Shown here one piece after another: positions 42,020 to 53,060 of a stretch of 64,000 nt of DNA. A model generated the notes under the pieces. The model saw only the letters and a program-made list of their open reading frames with translations, was not told the origin of the DNA and searched no databases. Position numbers and translations under genes: made by a program. The stretch is taken from assembly GCF_025024155.1 (NCBI RefSeq), contig NW_026251739.1, positions 310,001-374,000 of the forward strand. Reading direction: 5' to 3'. How positions within the stretch are numbered: the first letter of the stretch is position 1; the number at the start of each line of letters is the position of its first letter. This DNA is from Gamsiella multidivaricata. Its lineage: Eukaryota; Mortierellomycota; Mortierellomycetes; Mortierellales; Mortierellaceae.

Positions 42020-43419
42020 ATGTCTACTGTTGAGGAAAAGAAACGCGGGTCGAGTTCAAGGGACGTCAATGCGCCTGCGAACTCACCCTTTGGTGGCCGT
42101 ATCCTTGTAGACGAATCTGCTGTTTTTGAACAAAACGCTTGGTAATACACAAACTGGCAGGGTTGACGAGGACCAACTCTTGTGTTGCTATTATGGGATT
42201 GCCAGCATAAATAGAAGTTATTCAATTACTCATCCTTACTTGATTGTTCATATCCGTATCGAACCGTCTATAGGGACCATGCAACATGGGGCGAGGAACA
42301 GGAGCAGCACGCACGAGACCAAATTGCACGTCAGAGTAGGGATCCAGTGCCACAGGAACTCGTGGAAACATACCATGCAGATGCGGCCGAATACTGGAAC
42401 AGATTCTATGCTAAAAACGAAAACAAATTCTTCAAGGATCGACATTGGCTGCGGATCGAGTTCCCGGAGCTCTTTCAGACAATTGAGGCAGATGTAAGGG
42501 CGTCGGACTGCATTATTTTTATTTCAATATGCCATCGGTGGAATCTCTAATAACGAGCTATCTTTTGGACTGGAAATGTATTAGGCAGGAGAGAAGAATG
42601 TCATGGAGATTGGCTGTGGAGCGGGCAATACCATGTTCCCGATGCTGATCGAAAGCAAGAATCCAAAGCTATTTGTCTATGCTTGCGACTTCTCCTCGAC
42701 CGCCGTAGAGGTTGTGAAGAACAATGTGGAATATGACTCTAAGAGAGCAAAGGCATTTGTTTGGGATCTGGCCAGCGACGATATACCACCGGAGGTCGAA
42801 CCAGAGTCGATGGATGTTTTGGTTCTGATCTTTGTACTCTCGGCGTTGCACCCTGACAAGTGGGATCGAGCAATGAACAATCTCTACAGGGTATGTTAGA
42901 TACTCTTTTCTAAAGTCCATTCCTTATGTGAAGAGGAAGCACGAATGGACCACTGACAGCACCCTCTGTTCTTGCTTCAACTAGCTGCTGAAACCAGGAG
43001 GATTGATCGTCTTCCGCGACTACGGGCGCTACGATATGGCACAACTGCGATTCAAAAAGAACCGTCTCCTCTCCGATAACTTTTACGTGCGCGGAGACGG
43101 CACACGGGTCTACTTTTTCGACTCTGACGAGATCGTGAAGCTGTTTGGTTCACGGTTCACGATCGAACAGAATGCAGTCGATCGACGATTGATCGTCAAT
43201 CGTCTACGGAAGGTCAAGATGTACAGGGTATGGTTGCAGGGCAAATTTAGGAAACCATTAGCTGGTCAGCCTCCTGGAAAGCCCTCGGCCACGACCGTTA
43301 CCACCAATGACGATTCTTTGGAGGGGTCTGATGCGATCGACGGACCTATTGATAGCTCGCGTTCATTAGATACCCCTTCTGAATCGCCAGCGCACTCAGG
43401 GACCGCCACACCTGTGTAG
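42020..43419 (+). CDS. METTL2: tRNA N3-methylcytidine methyltransferase, METTL2/TRM140 family
   Basis: This SAM-dependent enzyme methylates C32 of certain tRNAs. Exons 42020-42141, 42274-42493, 42585-42890 and 42985-43419 encode 360 residues. The short N-terminus [13 protein letters not shown] leads to the family block [17 protein letters not shown]. The catalytic domain includes [20 protein letters not shown], the SAM-binding glycine loop [10 protein letters not shown] (residues about 121-130), [14 protein letters not shown], the [20 protein letters not shown] helix, [20 protein letters not shown] and [19 protein letters not shown]. The introns are 132, 91 and 94 bp, GT-AG. The C-terminal ~50 residues are Ser/Thr-rich and less conserved. 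It is unlike yeast Abp140 in having no actin-binding extension. Confidence 0.92.
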
Positions 43420-43449
43420 TACGTCTGTATGCTGCAGCGGAATAGGTGG

Positions 43450-43455
43450 AATAAA
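43450..43455 (+). terminator. Polyadenylation signal for METTL2
   Basis: AATAAA 31 bp after the METTL2 stop codon. Confidence 0.5.
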
Positions 43456-44035
43456 GAAAATATGAGCCCTTTATGCGGATAGAGCTTCCACGGAATGATC
43501 GGATCGAGGGCGCAGGGACGCGTTTCTATTAGAAATGCTCTGACGCGTTCCAAAAACTTTATTTTTTCAATCCTATCCCCGGTGAAACAGCCTCGTTTCT
43601 CTATTCTACCTGTGATCTGACAAATGCGGTACAGACCTACGCATGAGACACATTTCCGCACGACCAAATCTGGGAGGCGGTACAGGGATCTCTACTTTAT
43701 TTGGCTCAGTTCACAAGTACCCAGGGGATCGCGCCATGAGTTACACTGCAGTTCGATCTAACTGCCATGCGCACCCTGGATTTGTCATGGCATAGTCGAA
43801 TACAACGGAACGATCAATTGACACTGCATGGTGGTTGGAGGTCGCGACCTCTGGTCATTCCTCTACTATGCGGCAGATCGCTGTAGTCTATCATAACCAG
43901 CACGATCGGCTATACTTCTCTCTCACTCGTCGCGCTCGTATAAAATGGGCGATTGCTGGCCTCTGTTGTAACTTCAAACCAGAGCAAATCAAAAGCAGCA
44001 GCACATCTATCCAACTACCACCAAAAGCGTCCAAC
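43456..44035. promoter_or_regulatory. Spacer with the MDR oxidoreductase promoter
   Basis: No gene. It carries a canonical TATAAAA at 43939-43945, 91 bp upstream of the ATG at 44036, followed by a C/A-rich leader. Confidence 0.6.
43939..43945 (+). promoter_or_regulatory. TATA box of the MDR oxidoreductase gene
   Basis: TATAAAA about 90 bp upstream of the ATG in a GC-rich context, the clearest TATA box in the window; it suggests a regulated gene. Confidence 0.6.
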
Positions 44036-45239
44036 ATGACTACCACCAAGCAAGTCTCCAACACCCGTGTTCTCATCTCCAAGATCCCGGAAGGTACCGC
44101 TCCTAACAAGAGTCATTTCAGAACCGTCAATACGATTGAGGAGGTGCCTCAGCTCGAGGACGGCGCCATTTATGTCAAGAATTCCATCCTTTCCTTGGAT
44201 CCTTGTAAGTAAACGTGCCATTATTTTCACCTTGTTAGCACCTTGGGGCATGATGCTAATAATTACAACTACAAAACAGATATTAGATACGATTTCCCTG
44301 AGGGAACAGAGGAAACCGCCGTCGTTGGGTTCGGCATTGCCAAGGTCATTAAATCCAAGAACCCCGCCTTTCCCATGGGCTCCACGTTCTTTGGCCCTGT
44401 ACGCTGGGAAACCTATAGCGTTCTGGACCAGGCTCAGCTGGGCGAGTCGGTCAACTTGGACAATGGTCTTGATAAAGATGTGCCTCTCTCGGTCTACAAT
44501 GGCGTCCTAGGTCTCTCTGGATTCACCGTTTGGGACTCGCTGAACAGGATCGGAGACCTCAAGGCTGGTGAGACTATCTACATCTCCAGCGCCGCAGGGT
44601 AAGAATCCTTCGACTGGTAGATTGTGTTCAAGTTTAGCCATAAAGTACAAAGCGCCATCACGCTCACTTTAATCATTCTTCTTCTTCTGTTACAGAACTC
44701 TAGGCCAGCTCGCTGGCCAACTGGCAAGGCGCAAGGGGTTGCGTGTGATCGGCAGCGCTGGTTCGGACGAGAAGGTCGCTTTCCTTAAGAATGAACTCGG
44801 ATTCGACGCGGCGTTCAATTACAAGACCCAGGACCGACGCATTGCCCTCGCAGATGCTGCAGGACCTCAGGGAGTGGATGTCTACTACGACCTGATCTTT
44901 GACGACACAATCGATATCGTGCTCGACCTTCTCAACCCTCATGGTCGAATTCTCTCTATCGGAGTACTGGCGTTGCATCAGGGACAGGAGTTGGCTGCAC
45001 CCAAGAACTTGGTCAACATCCTGCTGAAGCAGTTGAGATATGAGGGCTATATGGTTTATGAGTACTTTGACCAGTGGGAGGCCTTCTGGAAGGAGGTGAA
45101 GCCGTTGGTCAAGAGCGGCGAGATCAAGTACGCGGAGACTGTGGTGAAGAGTGGGTTGGATATCGTTCCAGAGACCTATGTCCGTCTCTTGCAGGGAGAG
45201 TTCAAGGGCAAAGTCAGCGTCCAGATCGGAGATATCTGA
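44036..45239 (+). CDS. Zinc-free MDR oxidoreductase (alkenal double-bond reductase / prostaglandin reductase type)
   Basis: Exons 44036-44204, 44280-44598 and 44696-45239 encode 343 residues. The N-terminal domain reads RVLISKIPEGTAPNKSHFRT, then YVKNSILSLDPYIRYDFPE, matching the LTD/PTGR pattern (..NLYLSLDPYMR..). The Rossmann fold at about residues 155-300 has the nucleotide loop SSAAGTLGQLAGQLA, the CRISP-like VIGSAGSDEKVAFLK region, and FDAAFNYKT. The family-typical VDVYYDLI...GRILSIG and the RYEGYMVYEYFDQW segment (substrate loop) follow. There are no catalytic-zinc Cys/His residues, which fits NADPH-dependent reduction of alpha,beta-unsaturated aldehydes or ketones, a detoxification role. 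The introns are 75 and 97 bp; the 75-bp one is the shortest in this window. The substrate is not determined. Confidence 0.9.
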
Positions 45240-45498
45240 GCTGCGAACAACCACGAATCAACGATATCCGGTATAGAGTAGTACTGCAGGTTCTTTCACA
45301 TGCACAATAATACAATCGTGTTTTTGAACTCTTCGGGGAGCGAAGGATCAGAGCCATATTGAGTGTAGTTGTAAGTCATTGTATAAGACATAGTACCTTA
45401 GAGTGAATGTATGGGTAAAGTGTAACGGTCGAATGTTGGTTGTACAGTAAAGTCTCTTTTATTACACGGTGTTAAGTAAAGGCTCCGCGCGCCGTTGC

Positions 45499-47639
45499 TT
45501 AGAGGATCAGGCACCTGTCGCCGCTTAGCTTCTGGATCTCGCCAATCTCGTTCTTCATATGCTGTACAACCGTGGGTTGGGACCGTGGGGGCGGCTTGCA
45601 CTTGGCAATGCCGATCCGATCCTCACCTAGATCAAATACACACTATAATAAAAGTTACTGTCAGCATTTAGAGGACTCTATCGCAGACTACGTTGTTAAT
45701 GTTGACAAGTAGCAAGAGAAAACGTTCACCTACATAATTTTGTTTGATAAAGACATCACCCAATATCCAGACCGGCTATCGTTTTCGAGAAGCAAAAGAA
45801 TATCAGCTGAGATGCCGCCCTCTAGTCTCATAATCTGGACGATAATAAGAATGTCACCTACGATATTGTCATTGCTGGCAATACCAGAGTAGACATAGCC
45901 GCGCTTTCCGTGAACGTCTTCACGCATGATATCCTTCATGATTACATCGAACTTGACGCCGTTGAGGACAAATTGTACCCCGCTAAGGTCTGCATTCTCT
46001 TTCGTTTTGGGGATGATCCAGCCCCATTTATCGTCATAAATCGCACCAGGAATCTCGGCATGGATCGTCTCGGCAACTGGCGTGGGTACAATAACAAGTG
46101 TCGTGCCTAGTTGTCGAGTGCAGATTTTGTGTCAGCTGTGTTCCTTTCCAAAGCTTCGAGTAAAGCGGCTACATAGTTCGATGGATTTTAATACATACCG
46201 GTGTCGATGATCACATCCCCTGTGTGATAAAGATTCTCGTCACCAAAGAAAAGACCATCGCATTTGATTTGCCAATATCGCTTGACAGTTACCGGAACCC
46301 ATGTCAACTCGCCTTCAAACCTATCCTCATCGTAGCCTCCGAAGCGATATTCTGCGCACGCCAAGCAAATGCAGTGTGACAACGAGGTCAGTAACGAGCA
46401 ATGCTCGGATCAGTCGCCGGCGTTTTCTATCTTTCTCTCTTACCTCCACCGCCGCCTTCTGTGCTTCGTCCGAGCCAGACGCTATGAAGCAAGAAGCAAT
46501 CACCGTGTAGCCGAAAAGTTAGCATTTTGGTCAAGAGCGATCAAGCCTGACATGAAGAGAGCGACATGGAGACAGCTATCTCTCGCTCACCTAAAGCATG
46601 GCGACTCGATCAACTTCTGTTGGATCATATTATCCATTGGTGTCAACGTTCCAGGCACCGAACAAATGGAACTGTATGCGAGTCCCAGAATACCATCCAC
46701 CACATCGTTACTAAACGAAGTCGACTCGGTTGTGGCAAGTCCAATCGTTTGATTCTCGATCACCAACCCTGCAACATTCACGCGGTCCTGGCCGAGGATT
46801 CCCTTAACCGTCGAACCATCTCCATAACTAAGTACGCAAACGTGGGGTGATGAGAACCAGCACTGGTCGTATAGACTTAAGAGGAGGCTCGAAGAGGTAT
46901 CAGGTCGAGTGAGACTCACGATATCTGGAACTTGCCCTTCATGGGTTTGAATGAGGTTGAAGTCGCACGGTTAAAGGTGACGCGTCTTGTCTTGCAGGTT
47001 GAATCTGGGACCCAAAGATCACTACTTCCGGTATCAAAGTCCAACCGCAATCTCTGTTCATTAGATCCTATCTCGACTAGGATTAACGTGCTCATCGTTG
47101 GTCAATTGGTGCACAGGATCACAGCCGATAGCAATTTAGCGAGTTAATAAATGGTCGCAATTTATATATTTTTTCATCCTACCATCAGCATAGTACTGAA
47201 TGTCTCGGGCCACATCCGTGAGTTTTTCGACATAGGGCGGAGTCTTGCTTGCCAACACTGTATCCATTTTAAATCGACTCAAGAATTTTGGCTTATGCGG
47301 GGATGGTGCATGCTTTGCGGCGGCACGCTTAATAGATTCTGGAGTCTTTAGCTCATATGTTGGATTATACGTCAATGGAAGACTTGAACAAGGAAAAATA
47401 CGTTCAGGGTTAAGAGGCATGGTTCCAATGCGATTGGATTTATAGTGTTGAACGACCACGGCGAGCTGTTCTTACGAAAACACTTGGCCTTGCGTCATAT
47501 AGACTAATATCTTCTTTGCGGGCTTCTTGGTCAAAGGGTAAAAGTTGAAGGTTTGTGGTGAAAAAGATGGAAGCGTTAACGCTGTTGGAGGAGCGTTTGA
47601 AATAAGCAACTTCAAAAGGGGTCGCGCACGCATGCACAT
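45499..47639 (-). CDS. Pepsin-type aspartic protease (family A1) with CaaX-like C-terminus
   Basis: Two-lobed aspartic protease with both catalytic Asp motifs. Nine exons: 47639-47476, 47382-47183, 47076-46920, 46827-46591, 46481-46444, 46351-46199, 46106-45862, 45775-45734 and 45642-45499 give 459 residues. The propeptide-like part is LPLTYNPTYELKTPESIKR. First active site LDFDTGSSDLWVP (Asp136), flap SYGDGSTVKGILGQD, then NDVVDGILGLAYSSI, and second site VIIDTGTTLVIVP (Asp315), whose Gly is split by an intron. The C-terminal lobe ends WILGDVFIKQNYCVFDLGEDR. Two exons are only 38 and 42 nt. The start is uncertain: an alternative ATG at 47420 gives 417 residues without the first intron. No convincing signal peptide is seen with either start. 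The last residues are CLIL, a possible prenylation site. Confidence 0.85.
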
Positions 47640-47927
47640 GGTACAGATGAGTACGCCCCTAATGCACGCAGCTCACGCCTGTGCACTCGAGACAGATAGT
47701 CTTTGAGCACAGAAAACAAATAAAAAAAAAAAGGAGAAAATGCTGCACCTGACAAATTATGCGTAACGTCGACCTGCTTGCAAGCCTTCCTTTTGAGAAA
47801 ACCAAACGCTCCTGTCGATTGACAGCGGTCAGTTCATTCGGTGCGCTTGTATGAATATGTGCCGCGTTTATTAGACGGATGTGACTGAAAATGCAAAAGA
47901 AAACGATCTTATTAATGCTCTGTAGCA

Positions 47928-49641
47928 CTATGCCTCCTCCCGGTCAGACAGGTGGTCTTGAATCTTGTGAATCTTCATTTGGTTGTCCTCGCCTCCAGAT
48001 AAGAGAATATCATTGTTCCAGTCAATGCTGAAGACCTTCTTAGATCCCTTTCCGTGGGACAAGGTATACAATGCACCTTTAGCACGAATATCCCAGACCT
48101 TGATCAAACCGTCGTACGATCCAGAGGCGAGCATGTACGATGAAGATGGTGACCAAGATACAGATGTGACCCAATTCTGGTGTCCGACCAAAGTCTGTTT
48201 CACAACCGATGAGTCCTCCGAACGAGGGTCCCACAGACGGACAGTGGGGTCTGCATGACCAGTGGCTAGAAGGCCAGAGTGCTGAGAGTAATCCAGAGCG
48301 TGCACGACTTTTTCACAGTTCTAAATTAATTGTCAGTAAGAAAAGAAAGAACAGGTACGTCAATGGTCATTTTTCATATACAGCACGCGTGCATGGCAAA
48401 GGTAGGACAAACTGAAGCATCCTTCAACATACCTTGGTGGTAACGTTGACATGGTTCTCCACATCCCAGACACGCACAGAGTGGTCCCATCCACCGCTGT
48501 AAAGGGTATCTGCTGATGTCGGGCTGAAGACTACAGCCGACACGGGTCCAGTATGTGCAGCTAGGGTAAGAATGGGCGCCTATATGGCACGATAAAGCAG
48601 GACAGTATTAGTGTGCATTCTTAACACAGTTTCACGATTGTCCCTTCATTAGACCATTGATTGAATATAACGTGCGCTGACTGCCTCACGAAAAAATATG
48701 AACGCACCTTTAGGATTCTATCTTCCTTGGCAGTCCTTCTCTTTTTGCGCGTCTCTGTGACCTCCTCGATGTGATCGCTAACCGTGGGAATGGTAGTTGT
48801 CCAGATCTTGATCATCGAGTCTGCGGATCCCGTGGCAAACCTGTCTCCGTTGACATTCAATGTAATGCTTTCGATCCCTGCGGTATGTCCTCTACACTCG
48901 TACAAAACCGAATGGCTGTTGTCAGAGTGGTTATATTCCCATGCCAAGATGGATCGATCCAGTGCTCCAGACAACAATGTGCCGTTGTCGCCTACAAAAA
49001 CAGCAAAACGATGAAGCTTAATTTAGCGGACATGAACTGAGAACATGCATATCCGAGTCCAGAGCAAGAATGATTCTTACCATCGGATGTGAGCCATTGA
49101 ACAGCTTTGATAGCTCCACTATGTCCTGACAAAATCTGTGTGCATTCTGCCTGCTTGTTCCAGAGACGCACATGATTGTCGTATGATCCAGTCAAGAATC
49201 CGCCAGAATGATGGGCCTGTACAGCACTGACCCAGTCATCGTGCTCGTACGAAGACAAGGGCGTGGGAGGGAGCATTGACTCGACGTATTCAATTGTCAG
49301 CACATTCTCAGTCGACATATTCTTCTCCTCCAGGTACTCTGCTAAAGACGTGCGAAGAAACTCGCCCTCAATCAAAAAGTCGAAAGGTCTTTGCTTCTCT
49401 GTTGTCAACGCATAAAAATAGTGTCAGTATCTATCCTCTGTCATGTCTCTAGATCCAACTGCAGGGATATCAATCATGACGACCTACCTCCTTCGTTTTG
49501 GAGGACAAGGTTGATGATTTGTGAGAGTCCATAGCGACGGAGACGGGCAGGGGTCTGGATAGATGTCTCAGGGATGGCATATTGCCTCTGCTGGGTCACA
49601 AATTTGACCTGCACCTGAGGTCCATCTGCAAGTGTGTCCAT
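47928..49641 (-). CDS. YTM1: Ribosome biogenesis WD40 protein YTM1 (WDR12)
   Basis: YTM1 is part of the Nop7-Erb1-Ytm1 (PeBoW) complex that matures the 60S subunit and is removed by the AAA ATPase Rea1. Exons 49641-49488, 49398-49081, 48991-48708, 48579-48433 and 48320-47928 encode 431 residues. The N-terminal ubiquitin-like NLE domain (VQVKFVTQQRQYAIPETSI...ARLRRYGLSQIINLVL) that docks on Rea1 is intact, including the conserved acidic Glu. The WD repeats follow: HHSGGFLTGSYDNHVRLWN, GHSGAIKAVQWL, ECRGHTAGIESITL, AAHTGPVSAVVFSP, and GHQNWVTSVSWSP. A Lys/Arg-rich loop (RKKRRTAKED) lies in the middle, as in the family. The introns are 89, 89, 128 and 112 bp, all GT-AG. The gene precedes the protease on the same strand with 288 bp between. 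Confidence 0.95.
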
Positions 49642-49777
49642 AGTGTTGAGCTGGGGTAAATGATGCTGGGGGTGCAACGATGGCGGGATGGAGGAATGAG
49701 TGAACAAGCACAGGCAAGTTCTTTCTTCTGAAGCCCAAAAAAAAAAAAAAATTGTTTATGTTTGTTCGGCAGTCACT

Positions 49778-52052
49778 TTATTTGATTGGCTTCAGCACGC
49801 GCTCGATCCGATCTATCACACAGGAACGGCCAAGGGTTGCTAGGGTCTCCGGCACTCCTGCACCAACCTATAACAATAAGCAATAGAAATCATAAGATTC
49901 ACAAAGGATCTTTAAGTTGAGATATATAAAGATAAAACGCGTTTGTTAATTTACCTTGACGCCAGAAACAGTATATCGAAGTGCGTTCATGACCACCGGC
50001 AGCTTCAGTTTCTGTTCGTCCGCAATTGACTTCAAAACTTGTTTGGCCTCTTCCTTGTCAAGTTTAGCATCTCCAGCAGCCTTGAGGCGGTCTAGCGCTA
50101 TGGGCAATACTGTACGCAAAGTCTCGTCTCCAATCTTAGTGCGATAAGCGACTGATTCGTCCGAACTGTAGCTGGGAGCCCTGAAATAGTATCCGCACAA
50201 TGCTGGCACATCGTGAAGGTTCTTGATCCGTTCCTTCAGGGTGCTGATGACCTGTGCAATATAGTCATTCGAATACTCCTTGGCAAGTGGTCCTAAGTCA
50301 GCCTCAATCTTGGGCCGAAGCATGGCGGCCATTCCCTCGAGTCCTGACTGCGTTTCCGCCCTGCGTAAAAGATGCATCTTGTTGATCCAATCCAGTTTTT
50401 CACGCAGCACAACTGCATTTGATTGCTGAATGTTCTTTAATGAAAACTAGCGAAAAAGAAGATAAGATAGGATGTGTAAACTGTTGCCAATTTAAGTTCA
50501 TGTTCATTCAGAATCGCTAAGATACTTACTGCTGCTGTCAAGCTGTCCATGTCGAATATCTCCTCAGTCGTTCCTGGATGCCATCCTAGAAGAGCGACAA
50601 AGTTGACAACCGCCTCTGGAAAGTATCCTTTGTCCTACGAACAGAATATAAGTACACATCAGACGCGTCATTAGATGGACTCGATCTATGACACTTGGCT
50701 TACGACAAAGACCAGTTACGATGCCGTACCCTGTAGTCTTCGACATTTACATCTCCTGAGCGCTTTGACAGTTTCGACTTGTCGGGGTTCAACAGCAGCG
50801 GAACATGAGCAAACTTGGGTACTTCCCAACCAAACATTTGGTAGAGCAGCACATGCTTAGGCGCTGATGGGAGCCATTCCTATATACCGCAGAGATAAGC
50901 GTAATTAAGGAAAAACATCAAGCCATACATCTACATTTCAGTATAGCAGTTGATCCATGTTACCTGGCCACGGATGACATGTGTAATACCCATGACGTGG
51001 TCGTCGACAACATTTGCAAGGTGATATGTTGGATAGCCATCGCTCTTCATCAATACAGAGTCGTCCACTTCTTTGTTCGAAAACTCAACTTTTCCATGGA
51101 CTTCATCCGTGACAGTAGTCTTTCCATCTGGAACCTGTCAATTAGATAATTTGGATTAGTAATACATTATGCTCCACATAGCTAATCCGGGCATCAGATA
51201 CAGTCCTCAGCGCTGAATGTACCTTCATCCTGACAACGAATGCCTCTCCATTGTCTACTCGTTCCTGTGATTCCTGTTTACTCAGCATCGCACACTTACG
51301 ATCATAAGATGCTGTCCTTCCAGCCTTCTGTGCCTCAAGACGAACAAGCGACAATCGCTCCGGAGTGCAAAAGCATCGATAGGCATGGTCATGCTCGATA
51401 AGGGCGTCCGCATGTTTTCTGTATAGATCTAGCCGTTCCGACTAAGAGCAATCGTGGTACAAATCAAAGCCTGTAATTCATTTCCGAGCAGAATTAGAGT
51501 GCTTTAAATGGCAGCAATTGAAGCCTACCTGGTGATAGGGCTTGTGAGGTCCCCCGATGCCTGGACCCTCATCAAACTTGACACCTGCCCATTCCATTGC
51601 CCGAATCAAACTTTCTGCTGCGCCAGGCACATATCGCGTCTATGTGCGAACATAGTTGGATGATAAGCATGCAGGCGTCGCTGTTGAAAAAGGGCGAGAT
51701 ACTACGACCGAAAGCCAGGGGTTAATACCTGATCTGTGTCTTCGATTCGGAGGATACATTTTCCTCCGTTCTGTCGTGCTAGGAGATAGTTATAGACTGC
51801 CGTGCGGAGACCCCCAAGATGAAGATATCCTGTTGGCGAGGGAGCGAACCGTACTCGAGTTATTTGTGAGGTATCCTGCACTGTAGCCGTTCCTGAATTA
51901 GAATATGTCCTGTGAAAACGTGGTGCGAAAGAGTGAGGGCGGTTGCTTGCCACTAAGGCAACGCCTCTGTGCACATACACATGCACATGCATTGCTTGTG
52001 AGTTACATGAGAGGAGTACTCGAGACAAGAGTCGATTTGAATGACACAGCAT
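49778..52052 (-). CDS. MSE1: Mitochondrial glutamyl-tRNA synthetase
   Basis: Charges mitochondrial tRNA-Glu (and possibly tRNA-Gln for amidation). Eight exons (52052-51729, 51639-51529, 51441-51223, 51134-50964, 50879-50730, 50634-50530, 50446-49955, 49867-49778) give 553 residues; an in-frame ATG at 52124 would add 24. I prefer 52052 because it begins a Ser/Arg/Leu-rich presequence ([19 protein letters not shown]) typical of mitochondrial targeting. Class I motifs: [16 protein letters not shown] (HIGH-type) and [14 protein letters not shown] (KMSKS-type). RCFCTPERL and [19 protein letters not shown] are the Glu-specific parts. The anticodon-binding part has [13 protein letters not shown] and [13 protein letters not shown]. 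The bacterial-like 1-domain architecture indicates organellar rather than cytosolic. All introns are GT-AG, 83-106 bp; it reads head-to-head with the LYR gene. Confidence 0.95.
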
Positions 52053-52149
52053 GTCGAAGTCGACTTCGGAGGGGACAGGAAGGTTGATCGCAGCGCACGG
52101 TTTAGTCCTGCGAGCCGTTTTCATCGATCTGTGGGACTGTCGGGCAGAA
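52053..52149. promoter_or_regulatory. Compact bidirectional promoter between MSE1 and the LYR gene
   Basis: Only 97 bp separate the preferred start codons of two mitochondrial-protein genes facing away from each other; alternative upstream ATGs (52124 minus, 52051 plus) would make the transcripts overlap. This geometry argues for one shared regulatory region. Confidence 0.5.
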
Positions 52150-52827
52150 ATGAATTCGCCCTCTTCTTTCCTTCATCTAATGCCACGGATACCATGCAAT
52201 GTTGCCGCTAGCCTACCGCGCAAGTTGGGTCCAGCTCCGGGGCCACTTCCCAGGATATTCAACCCAACTCGTGCGGATGCTCGCTCTCTCTTTCGGCAAC
52301 TTTGGCGTGCGGGCAGCCTTTCAGTCATGTATACCAATCCTGGGCGCGATATGGTCCGAAAAAAAATCAGGGAAGCGTTTGAAGAGTCTAGGACGCAGCC
52401 AAAGACAGATACCAAGGCAATCAGGGAACAGTGGATACGAGGTATGATGGATATGTCCTTTTATTCTGCAATTGCAACGACTCAGCTCTGACACCCTTTG
52501 TTGCTTTATGTTATTTGGTTAGCACGGAACACCAAATTTTTCTTCGAAGTTGCCTCCACACGATTCGGTATCGAACACTCTATAATAAGCAACCTTACCA
52601 GGATAGCTGCAGAAAACAGTCGAGGGTAGGTATTTGACGTCAACTGTAACAGTTCACCGGTTCAGATCGAGGCCTCTAATTCATTCGTGCTTCCCTCTGC
52701 TTGCCTACCTTATAGAACATTTCGTGTTCAAAAAGCGAAGCTTCATAACGCGCAGAAAGAAGTGACAGAGGAGTACGACAGTGTCATACGCGCACTAAAC
52801 GATTCCATGCGTCTTAGTCTGCGGTAA
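52150..52827 (+). CDS. LYR-domain (Complex1_LYR) mitochondrial protein
   Basis: Exons 52150-52441, 52523-52625 and 52716-52827 encode 168 residues (138 from the ATG at 52180). The N-terminus is Pro/Arg-rich and basic ([20 protein letters not shown]) and resembles a mitochondrial presequence. The LYR domain is at about residues 30-80: [16 protein letters not shown] has an LFR variant of the tripeptide, followed by [17 protein letters not shown] (the conserved Phe in helix 2). Two further exons add a helical extension ([20 protein letters not shown], then [19 protein letters not shown]). LYR proteins bind the mitochondrial acyl carrier protein and assist Fe-S or respiratory-complex assembly. 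Which member this is cannot be decided; the ~70-residue C-terminal extension is not typical of LYRM7 or SDHAF. Joins at both introns keep frame. Confidence 0.7.
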
Positions 52828-53060
52828 CACTCCCACGCCGTCTACCTAGTATAGCGTATCTTTTTTTTTGTTTTTTTATTAAAGAGCTATGGAGCAATGT
52901 TGCAGGTTCAAATCCTGCTGAATGTTTGCGCTGCCGGAGTGTATTATTGTGTTTGTGGCTTCATGATCACTAGTCACAAAAAAAAAAGAGTAGAAAATAA
53001 ACCTTGTAGCTTTTGATGTTGATTGCCACCACCATCACCACACCCAACACAAATACGACA

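Noticed and set aside
51979..52124. Overlapping open frame for MSE1 starting at 52124
   Set aside because: It adds 24 residues rich in Thr/Pro with no presequence character; the ATG at 52052 gives a better mitochondrial presequence. It is kept only as an alternative.
52902..52918. A tRNA-like T-arm (GCAGG TTCAAAT CCTGC) near the LYR 3' end
   Set aside because: The 5-bp stem and loop fit a T-arm, but the upstream sequence is T-rich with no acceptor, D or anticodon arm that could pair, so no complete tRNA gene is supported. It may be a fragment or chance.
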